From assembly GCA_963803025.1 (NCBI GenBank), contig CAWDKZ010000019.1, positions 1 through 11,190 on the forward strand: a DNA stretch of 11,190 nucleotides, read 5' to 3'. Positions within the stretch are counted from its first letter, which is position 1. Each line of letters opens with the position of its first letter. A program made the translations under genes and the position numbers. Below the pieces are notes generated by a model that did no database searches, had not been told where the DNA came from, and saw nothing but the letters and a program-made list of their open reading frames with translations. This stretch comes from Bog-793 sp963803025 (GTDB taxonomy: Bacteria > Actinomycetota > Acidimicrobiia > Acidimicrobiales > Bog-793). Below are positions 5,820 through 11,190 of this stretch, piece after piece.

Positions 5820-8800
5820 TCAGCCCGGTCGCGCGGCTGCGACGGTGACGGTGGCCGGCAATCCCGTCCCGTGAGACGCGTTCGACGCCGAGACCGCGAA
5901 CTCGTAGGAAAGTCCGGGCACGAGCCCCCCGAGTCGTGCCGCGCGGAACCGTGGACCGAATGGCCGCGCGCGCGTTCGCACGCCGGACGTCGAAGCGACG
6001 ACGAGGTAGGAGGTGATCGGCGAGCCGCCGTCACTCGCAGGAGCCCGCCAGTGAAGGTTCACGACCGTCTCCCGGCGCACGAAGCCGAGCGACCGCGGTG
6101 GGCTCGGGGCGCTCGGCGCGTAGCGGTACGACAGTCCGCGAACTGCAGCGGCGCGCCGGCCGGACGCGGGCGTCGTAACCGCGACGACCGACCCCGCGAC
6201 GCCCGGCGGGGTGCGAACCTCGGCGACGTAGGGGTCGTCCCGGGGATAGCCGGCTGCCGGCGCCGGGGGACCCGAGACGGCCGAGCCGAACACGGCCGCC
6301 GAAATGTCGCCGACGTCCCGGCCGAACAGCGTCACCTCGGCGCCGCCGGAGGCGGGGCCCACCGAGGGGGACACCCCGACGAGCGATCGCGCCGCCGGGC
6401 CGACGTAGACGAACGTGTCGACCGAGCCACGGGCGAGTGCGCACTGTGTCGCCGAGCACGGCAGAACATCGACGGGTCCGGCGGCGTGCGCCGGAGCCCG
6501 CACCGTCAACGCGTCGCGAGAGACCTTGGTCACCGCCGCGCCGGACGAGACCCCGAGCGCTCGCGGCGACAGCCTGCCGACGAAGGCGACGAACTTGACC
6601 GCGTTCAGTCCGGAACCGGTGACCTTCAGCACCGTCCCGCCCGTCGTCGGCCCGCCGAGGACCGACAGGCCCCGGACCGCGAGCGTTCCGGCCCGTGGCG
6701 AAGCGACGACGTTGCTCAACCCCCCGGCGGTCTGGACGCTCACGCCGCCAGCAAGTGACGCCGGTGGGCCACCGGTCGAACTCTCGGAAGTCGGCGTGAC
6801 GACCATCGAGGTCGCCGTGAGGTAATCGATCTTCGTCTGCTCGCTGGCAACCGACGAGGCCGCTCCGAGGTTCACCCAGTCGAACGTGAGAACAGAGAAA
6901 CCCGATCCGTAGACGCGCACCGGAGACCCGGCCGAACTGCCGGCCACGACCAGCCCCACCGTCGGGGTCGGCGCGTAGTCGTACTCTGTCGCCGCCGGTG
7001 CCACCTCGGTTCCCGGTCTGGGCCTGATCACCCCTTGAGGAGCCCAGACGACCGACCCGACCGGTGCTGGTCGGATCGCCTCCGTCGCGCTCGTGCCCGC
7101 GGGCGTCGTGACCGTCACCTCGACCTGACAGACGGTCGCACGCTCGAAGCCTGCTCCGGCGGCGCACGCCGTCGCCGGCGATTCAGCGGGCACGCGCGCC
7201 CTGATCTCGTCGTCGTGCACGACGGTGACCCGGGGTGACGCGATCCCGCCGAACCTGACCGACGGCGCGCCACCGGCCGCGAAGCCGCTCCCCCAGATCG
7301 TCACCACGCGGCCGCCCTTCACGTTCCCCGCGGACGGGCCGATCCCCGCCACGCTCGGCAACGCCTGGTTCGAGGCGTTCTCCGCGACGTAGTCGTAGAG
7401 CGACGCGACCGTCGTCGGACTCGTCGCCTCCCCCGAAGCGTCCGTGACGGTAACCGAGATCTCGACCGCGCCGGCGGCGCCGACGGACGCCGTGCGCGGC
7501 GGGAGGGCCGACGGGGGTGCGGTGACCGTGATCGACGTGGCCGAGACGGTTCTCACGACCGCCGACGACGCGCCGAACTCGACATGGAGCGAGGAACCGG
7601 GCGTCGCGAACCCGGTGCCGGTCAGCGTGACGACGTTGCCCCCCGTCGTCGGACCTTCGGTGGGGGCGACACCGCTCACCGCCGGGGCCGGAACGGTCGC
7701 GGCGCGTGCGGTCGCGACGGCGCACAGCCCGGACGCCAGTCCACCGCTGCCCGAGGGGTCGGTGACGATCGGAGAGCCGAGGCCGGAGGCGAGGTCGTAA
7801 CCCGGGCCAGCGTCGTAGCCGAGTCCCAGGTCGAACACGTCGTTGTTGCCGATCGTGATGTCGTTGAACGACGTCGAGTAGCTCGAAGCGGCGACCGCGT
7901 AGAGCTCGGGGGCGACGAAGCCGAGGTCGTACCCACCCGCCGTCACGGGAAGCGTGCTGCAGGCGCCGCCCGACGACGCGATGTCCGCGACGATCGCGGC
8001 CCACGTCGGCGCGGCGATCGACGTCCCGCCGATCGTCGACCACGGCGAGCCCGACAAGCTCGTCGGAAACTCGAAGCTGACGCTGTAGAAGGTGACACCC
8101 CGCTCCTCGTCGGCGTCCGAGCTCACGTCCGGAACGAGGCGATCCACGGCGTTCCCGATGCCCGGAACACCGGACTCCGCCTGCCAGACCGGACTCGGCC
8201 AGGAGTCCGACACCCCGCCTCCGGTGCCGCCTCCCGACGCGCCGTCGTTCCAGACACGCTCGGCGGCACCGCCCAGCGGCGGCGTGTCGGACTGGAGCGA
8301 AGTCCCTCCGACCGCGACGACGTACGGCTGGGAGGCCGGATCATCGAGGGAAAGGTAAGGCGACACGGGCTCCGTGGACGAGAACTGCGTCCCCGCGCAG
8401 TCGTCCGATCCCGTGTCGCCGGACGACGCGAACACCGTCTGCCCCTGCGCCGCGGCCTCCTCGAAGATGTCGTTCTCGATCTGCTGGGTGCCCGGCGCGG
8501 AGACCTGCAACGACGTCTCGCACGCGCCCCAGCTCGTCGACAGGATGTTCGCCTGGTCGGCACTCACCATCGCATTGAGGGCGTCAACCGGTCCGAACGA
8601 CGTGTTCGGTGCCTCGTAGACGTCGAGCTGCGCCTCCGGCGCGAGCGCGGCGAGCATCTCGAGGTCGAGGACGGCCTCGCCGGTCCCCGAACCCTGCAGG
8701 TCGAACCCGTCGACCGGGATCGTCCGGATCACGGTGGTGTGGTCAGGACCGAAGAAGCACTCGTCAAATGCGGAGATGTCGCTGCGGAGGAAGGGCTCGA

Positions 8801-9713
8801 GCTCGAGCACCCCGATCGTCTGGCCCCCTCCAAGACCGCCAGCGGCATAGAGCCCGGTCAGTCCGTAGGCCTGCGCGATCTCGTCTTCGGTCCAGCCGTG
8901 GTTGACCAGAGCGTTCGCGGTCGCCGCCGCGCACGCCGTGGGCGCCGCCGGATCGTGCGGGTTCGCGCGGCGCCCGCTCGCGGCCGAGCTGGCAGCAGAG
9001 CGCTCGTTGCGGGCGCGCACCATCATCGAATGCGGCACGACGAGGTTGTCGAGGCCCAGTACTGCCGAGATCGCGTGCGCCATCCGCGCGGGCAAGCGCG
9101 GTGCCGTCGACGGCGCCCAACCCTCCATGCCGCTCGCGAGCCGGTAGGCGACCAGGCGGGTGTGGAACGCGGCGTCGACCTCACCGACGGTTCCGGTCAC
9201 CGGGACGATGAGACCGTTCGCCGAGACGGTCCCGACACGCAGTCGTGATTCCCGCAGCGCCCGCTCCACCACTGCAGTGCTCGCCACGGTGGGACCGAAG
9301 TCCGCCGCGAACGTCCTCGGCGTGAGATAGCGGTGGTAGAGCGACGAGCCAGGCATCGAGACGGCTTGGGCGAAGGCGCTGAGCGCTGCGGAGTCGCGCG
9401 GCCGCAACGCGACGCCGAGCGAAATCACCCGCGACGAGGCAAGCGACCCTGAACGGCGGGCCCCAAATGGCCGGCTCGGCACGCCGCCCACGACGACGAG
9501 CGAATTCATCGAAGGCCTCACCCGGTCCGGGGCACGTGACGCTCCCGAGGTCGGAGCGACGAGCACGGTCGCCGCGGCGACCAGGGTCAGGCAGCCGACC
9601 GCGCACGCCGATCGGCGCGCCACGCGGCCAGAGGGCGCGCCGCCGGATCCCGTCGTCGGACAATCCAAGACGTCAGACGTCCTAGCCGATCTCGACAACG
9701 GGTCTCCTCGCAT
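5820..9713 (-). CDS. Secreted sedolisin (S53) protease with IPT/TIG and FnIII modules (1297 aa)
   Basis: This is a pro-kumamolisin-type acid serine-carboxyl endopeptidase. There is a signal peptide at about 31-60 (ARRSACAVGCLTLVAAATVL), a prodomain at about 90-235 and a catalytic domain at about 255-655. The triad is complete: E346 and D350 in GTGEAVLDLE, oxyanion D433 in SSGDTGSDD, and S565 in IGGTSIAAP. Calcium ligands D618, I619, G636, G638 and D640 keep the +18/+20/+22 spacing known from kumamolisin. About five IPT/TIG-like beta modules follow (starting near 677, 787, 914, 1012 and 1110, each with a GG-x-V-x-GxGF-like turn), then a fibronectin III domain (about 1200-1296). No sortase or membrane anchor is seen. 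ATG 9713 has no clear ribosome site; TTG 9698, five bases after GAGGAG, may be the true start. A weak -10 (TATCGT) lies at 9754-9749 on the minus strand. The gene is probably monocistronic. Confidence 0.93.
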   Translation of the reverse strand: MRGDPLSRSARTSDVLDCPTTGSGGAPSGRVARRSACAVGCLTLVAAATVLVAPTSGASRAPDRVRPSMNSLVVVGGVPSRPFGARRSGSLASSRVISLGVALRPRDSAALSAFAQAVSMPGSSLYHRYLTPRTFAADFGPTVASTAVVERALRESRLRVGTVSANGLIVPVTGTVGEVDAAFHTRLVAYRLASGMEGWAPSTAPRLPARMAHAISAVLGLDNLVVPHSMMVRARNERSAASSAASGRRANPHDPAAPTACAAATANALVNHGWTEDEIAQAYGLTGLYAAGGLGGGQTIGVLELEPFLRSDISAFDECFFGPDHTTVIRTIPVDGFDLQGSGTGEAVLDLEMLAALAPEAQLDVYEAPNTSFGPVDALNAMVSADQANILSTSWGACETSLQVSAPGTQQIENDIFEEAAAQGQTVFASSGDTGSDDCAGTQFSSTEPVSPYLSLDDPASQPYVVAVGGTSLQSDTPPLGGAAERVWNDGASGGGTGGGVSDSWPSPVWQAESGVPGIGNAVDRLVPDVSSDADEERGVTFYSVSFEFPTSLSGSPWSTIGGTSIAAPTWAAIVADIASSGGACSTLPVTAGGYDLGFVAPELYAVAASSYSTSFNDITIGNNDVFDLGLGYDAGPGYDLASGLGSPIVTDPSGSGGLASGLCAVATARAATVPAPAVSGVAPTEGPTTGGNVVTLTGTGFATPGSSLHVEFGASSAVVRTVSATSITVTAPPSALPPRTASVGAAGAVEISVTVTDASGEATSPTTVASLYDYVAENASNQALPSVAGIGPSAGNVKGGRVVTIWGSGFAAGGAPSVRFGGIASPRVTVVHDDEIRARVPAESPATACAAGAGFERATVCQVEVTVTTPAGTSATEAIRPAPVGSVVWAPQGVIRPRPGTEVAPAATEYDYAPTPTVGLVVAGSSAGSPVRVYGSGFSVLTFDWVNLGAASSVASEQTKIDYLTATSMVVTPTSESSTGGPPASLAGGVSVQTAGGLSNVVASPRAGTLAVRGLSVLGGPTTGGTVLKVTGSGLNAVKFVAFVGRLSPRALGVSSGAAVTKVSRDALTVRAPAHAAGPVDVLPCSATQCALARGSVDTFVYVGPAARSLVGVSPSVGPASGGAEVTLFGRDVGDISAAVFGSAVSGPPAPAAGYPRDDPYVAEVRTPPGVAGSVVAVTTPASGRRAAAVRGLSYRYAPSAPSPPRSLGFVRRETVVNLHWRAPASDGGSPITSYLVVASTSGVRTRARPFGPRFRAARLGGLVPGLSYEFAVSASNASHGTGLPATVTVAAARPG

Positions 9714-9765
9714 CCCGGTCAGCCGTCACTTTCGACCTGCGGCTGCCGACGATACCCGCTCTTGC

Positions 9766-9774
9766 TGTGGATAA
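9766..9774 (-). promoter_or_regulatory. Solitary consensus DnaA box
   Basis: The minus strand reads TTATCCACA, a perfect match to the strong DnaA-box consensus, about 55 bases upstream of the sedolisin gene and next to its weak candidate promoter. No further boxes or AT-rich unwinding region were seen, so it is not an origin. It may be chance or a DnaA regulatory site. Confidence 0.3.
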
Positions 9775-9864
9775 GCCCACGACTACCGGCCGCACGGACC
9801 CAACTTGGCTACCCTTGCACCCGTCCTCGTGGTCGAAGCGCTGGCCCGAGCGAGACACACTTCC

Positions 9865-9905
9865 GGAGAGGTGCGAGAGCGGCCGAATCGGACTCACTGC
9901 TAATG
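9865..9905 (+). pseudogene. 5' half of tRNA-Ser(GCU), truncated after the anticodon loop
   Basis: The sequence has the tRNA-Ser acceptor 5' strand GGAGAGG, then TG, a D-arm (cga ... tcg around the agcggcc loop), the anticodon 5' stem ACTCA and loop CTGCTAA with anticodon GCT. Similarity stops after TG of the 3' anticodon stem: TGAGT is expected but TGGTC is found, and no variable arm, T-arm or acceptor 3' strand follows in the next 150 bases. It cannot form a functional tRNA. The break at the anticodon loop suggests an integration/excision scar. Identification is from recognised tRNA-Ser sequence. Confidence 0.7.
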
Positions 9906-9960
9906 GTCGCCAGGGCGTCCATCGAGATGCCTCAAGGTCACCGAAGACCTCCTGAGCAGG
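9897..9960 (-). pseudogene. Possible tyrosine-integrase C-terminal debris
   Basis: On the minus strand one frame reads QEVFGDLEAS (to about 9925), and after a shift the next frame continues SMDALATISSES into the antisense of the tRNA-Ser fragment. Together they resemble the variable C-terminal tail of actinobacterial phage integrases, whose genes often end at the tRNA attachment site. This is a weak resemblance in a broken frame. No catalytic motifs are present. Confidence 0.25.
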
Positions 9961-10018
9961 CATTTCCATTCCGCCCAATACGGCTGGATCCGCCGAATTA
10001 GCGGGCTTCCGCCTGAGT

Positions 10019-10040
10019 GGTAGGCCAAAAGGTAGGCCAA
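10019..10040. repeat. Short direct repeat near the tRNA scar
   Basis: ggtaggccaa occurs twice, at 10019-10028 and 10031-10040, separated by two bases. In one minus-strand frame it encodes WPTFWPT before a stop. It may be part of the integration-module debris or an arm-type site; no function is established. Confidence 0.5.
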
Positions 10041-10094
10041 GGGCCACCTGGTCGGCGCAAGCGGTAATGGCTCTTGGCCCTCCTCTAATCGGTG

Positions 10095-10217
10095 TCCAAC
10101 GATCCCGGGTGCGCGCTACAACCGTTCATCTGGAAGAAGCCGGCCGACGAGGTCATCGAGAAGGTCAAGCGTGGATGATCCACACTGGCTTCAATCAAAT
10201 CAGCGACGGACCACTAG
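10095..10217 (+). pseudogene. IS630-type transposase C-terminal remnant with nonsense codon
   Basis: The plus-strand frame reads SNDPGCALQPFIWKKPADEV, then IEKVKRG, a TGA at 10176-10178, then STLASIKSATDH and a TAG at 10215-10217. The PF-x-W-K/T-x-AD-E-I/V-x-x-K-V-x-RG segment followed by a short basic tail is the typical C-terminus of IS630-type transposases. The TGA falls where the family usually has Arg (CGA to TGA is one transition), so this is an in-frame nonsense mutation. A stop also lies just upstream at 10086-10088 and no DDE catalytic core is present; only the tail survives. The corresponding IS end downstream was not recognised. Confidence 0.65.
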
Positions 10218-10245
10218 CCGACAGACCAACGATGGTTTGCGCGGG

Positions 10246-10274
10246 CAATCCTTCGCGGGCATGACCAAGGATTG
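10246..10274. terminator. Inverted repeat downstream of the small membrane protein gene
   Basis: caatcctt (10246-10253) pairs perfectly with aaggattg (10267-10274) across a 13-base loop, starting 11 bases after the stop of the minus-strand gene at 10285. No T-run follows. It may be a weak terminator or the end of the IS630 relic. Confidence 0.35.
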
Positions 10275-10284
10275 ATCTGACGGT

Positions 10285-10575
10285 CTAGTGGACTCGACCA
10301 TTTGTTGGGTCTACTCGCAGAACGACGACGTGGTGGGGTGTACCCGCTGGATATCGAGACGCTGGCTCCAGTGCGAGGACTCGACCGTTTGTTGGGTCTA
10401 CTCGCAGAACGACGACGTGGTGGGGTGTACCCGCTGGATATCGAGACGCTGGCTCCAGTGCCGAGTGACTGCCTGAATGTATTCCAATGGTGAAACCTGC
10501 CGCGATGCCGGCACAGAGAAGTGTCACTCCGACGAGTACCTTGCGAAGACGTGGGGCGCGCAGCCGGTGCGTCAT
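10285..10575 (-). CDS. Small membrane-anchored protein with duplicated 29-residue C-terminus
   Basis: This is a 96-aa protein starting MTHRLRAPRLRKVLVGVTLL. A basic N-terminus is followed by one hydrophobic helix (about 13-31), giving a single-pass or signal-anchored protein with the rest outside the membrane. The rest is two copies of ALEPASRYPAGTPHHVVVLR plus VDPTNGRV (about 39-67 and 68-96), the second ending directly at TAG. I do not recognise the family. The positive-inside signal anchor, the in-frame duplication and the good codon usage favour this strand over the overlapping plus-strand frames. No clear Shine-Dalgarno sequence precedes the ATG at 10575. It sits alone between transposon debris and a broken gene. 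Confidence 0.6.
   Translation of the reverse strand: MTHRLRAPRLRKVLVGVTLLCAGIAAGFTIGIHSGSHSALEPASRYPAGTPHHVVVLRVDPTNGRVLALEPASRYPAGTPHHVVVLRVDPTNGRVH
10290..10461. repeat. Recent 87-bp tandem duplication
   Basis: Copy one starts at 10290 and copy two at 10377 (period 87). Over 85 aligned bases they differ at one position (a10300 versus g10387). The period is 29 codons, so the duplication keeps the frame of the small membrane protein. Such near-identity indicates a recent event or a sequence kept uniform by slippage. Confidence 0.95.
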
Positions 10576-10761
10576 AGGGAGAGTCTTGTCAGCGACTGCA
10601 CGACGGGCAAGTCGGCTACGGCGCAGTCAGGCGACAGCGCATTGTCTGAACCGCGTCTGCAAAGTAGGGACAGAGTAGGGATGCGATTCACAGATGTGGC
10701 CACGTCGGTGCCGCCGTCGGAAAGCAGCCGGCCTCTCAATGCCTGACAGGACGTCCCAGAG
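10576..10761. other. Short gene-free stretch
   Basis: No gene, RNA or convincing promoter is seen. It contains agtaggga twice (10663-10670 and 10674-10681). It is presumably the leader of the small membrane protein gene on the minus strand plus decayed sequence. Confidence 0.5.
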
Positions 10762-10852
10762 CTCGCGGGCACTTCTTTGACTGGGACAAGGCCAATCCCG
10801 GCACGTTCACAACCCCGAGTTGTTCCAGCGGGAGATCCTGCCAAGGCTCGGG
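10762..10852 (+). pseudogene. Frameshifted coding relic upstream of the HAD gene
   Basis: One frame reads FFDWDKANPGTF (to about 10808). A second frame then continues HNPELFQREILPRLG (10808-10852) without its own start. Both pieces look like ordinary soluble protein and join by a single-base shift at 10808, suggesting a decayed gene. There is no upstream start, and the frame ends in the HAD gene start. I cannot name the family with confidence. Confidence 0.35.
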
Positions 10853-10854
10853 GC

Positions 10855-11190
10855 ATGTCGCGACGCAGGATGCGAAACTCGTCATTGATGGAGATCGACG
10901 CGGTCGTATTCGACCTCGGCGGTGTGCTCGTCGATGTGAACTACCGCTACCTGTATCGGCAGTTGCTCCCCTCGGAGGAAGCTGTCGACGAGTTCCTGGC
11001 CACGATCTGCACCCCGGAGTGGCAGGAGCATCATGATCGCGGAAGGCCAATGGCAGAGGGCGTCGCCGAACTCGTCTTGACCCACCCTGAGCATGCCGAG
11101 CTGATCAGGGCATGGGATCGGCGCTTCCCAGAGTTCTGGGGTGGCCAGATATCTGGATCGGTAGCGGTACTCACCGAGTTGCGCGAGAAG
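10855..11190 (+). CDS. HAD-superfamily hydrolase, N-terminal part cut by the window edge
   Basis: The frame is open to the right edge (112 codons). Motif I is VVFDLGGVLVD, with nucleophile Asp at residue 20 of the longest form; the second Asp of the usual DxD is Gly (DLG), as in YihX-like and other 'FDLGGVL' HAD-IA phosphatases. The cap region reads YRYLYRQLLPSEEAVDEFL, then CTPEWQEHHDRGRPMAEGV, the usual subclass IA helical cap. It is likely a cytosolic phosphatase acting on a small phosphorylated compound. Motifs II-IV lie beyond the window. Start choice is unclear: ATG 10855 has AAGG eight bases upstream, ATG 10870 follows an AGG, and ATG 10888 is where family similarity begins. Confidence 0.88.
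   Translation, partial: MSRRRMRNSSLMEIDAVVFDLGGVLVDVNYRYLYRQLLPSEEAVDEFLATICTPEWQEHHDRGRPMAEGVAELVLTHPEHAELIRAWDRRFPEFWGGQISGSVAVLTELREK

Larger units (their letters stand above)
9714..10094. other. Gene-free, lower-GC accessory segment
   Basis: Apart from the DnaA box, the tRNA-Ser half, possible integrase debris and a short direct repeat, I see no gene here. A minus-strand open frame of 121 codons (9682-10047) crosses the tRNA fragment and the sedolisin start region and has no recognisable domain, so it was not called. The drop in GC compared with the sedolisin gene marks the edge of the core block. Confidence 0.6.

Noticed and set aside
7584..9248. Long plus-strand open frame (554 codons) opposite the sedolisin
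   Set aside because: Arg-rich low-complexity translation; the minus strand holds the complete S53 catalytic set in one frame.
9740..9860. Replication origin around the DnaA box
   Set aside because: Only one box, no AT-rich region, and no dnaA, dnaN or partition genes nearby.
9865..9960. A functional tRNA-Ser gene
   Set aside because: The 3' anticodon stem does not pair and no variable arm, T-arm or acceptor 3' strand follows.
9682..10047. Minus-strand 121-codon frame
   Set aside because: It crosses the tRNA-Ser fragment and the leader of the sedolisin gene and shows no fold or motif over its length.
10288..10493. Plus-strand frames across the 87-bp duplication
   Set aside because: They are repeat-driven antisense frames without signal peptide or context; the minus-strand frame has a convincing signal anchor.
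10572..10856. Minus-strand 94-codon frame
   Set aside because: No recognisable domain or ribosome site, and it lies antisense to the frameshifted relic.

Overview
The window looks like chromosomal DNA from a high-GC actinobacterium. The middle (about 1400-9720) is very GC-rich with strongly G/C-biased third codon positions, uses GTG/TTG starts, and encodes an actinobacterial-type ABC exporter, a universal stress protein and a large secreted sedolisin. The organism cannot be named from sequence alone. Both flanks (1-1400 and 9720-10850) are less GC-rich and carry pieces of mobile DNA, so the window appears to be an ordinary core block between two accessory scars.

Left flank: the 5' end of an IS1-type transposase runs off the left edge on the minus strand. 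Beside it is a tight minus-strand cassette of three small genes that overlap by 4 and 11 bases: a 73-aa protein with a basic KNPAAVA motif, an unrecognised 90-aa protein with a duplicated 13-residue unit, and a DUF2335-type membrane protein whose stop codon lies next to or inside the presumed IS end. Upstream of the cassette (1150-1260) is a cluster of related short repeats resembling an IS21-like terminus.

Core: a minus-strand ATPase/permease pair (COG3559-like ABC exporter, joined by a GTGA overlap) is divergent from a plus-strand universal stress protein that may be translated from a leaderless mRNA. A perfect 8-bp hairpin separates that gene from a convergent minus-strand pair: a dienelactone-hydrolase-family protein followed by a small gene of about 100 aa that has no ATG, GTG or TTG start. 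Next is an intact 1297-codon pro-kumamolisin/sedolisin protease (S53) with all catalytic and calcium ligands, about five IPT/TIG-like modules and a C-terminal fibronectin type III domain.

Right flank: the 5' half of a tRNA-Ser(GCU) breaks off just after the anticodon loop. It is followed by possible integrase-tail debris, the C-terminus of an IS630-type transposase with an in-frame nonsense codon, a small single-pass membrane protein whose last 29 residues were recently duplicated in tandem (87 bp, one mismatch), a frameshifted coding relic, and the start of a HAD-family hydrolase that runs off the right edge.

I found no CRISPR array, complete tRNA, rRNA or recognisable defence system. The observations most worth checking are the overlapping three-gene cassette, the split tRNA-Ser scar, the gene without a normal start codon and the in-frame 87-bp duplication.
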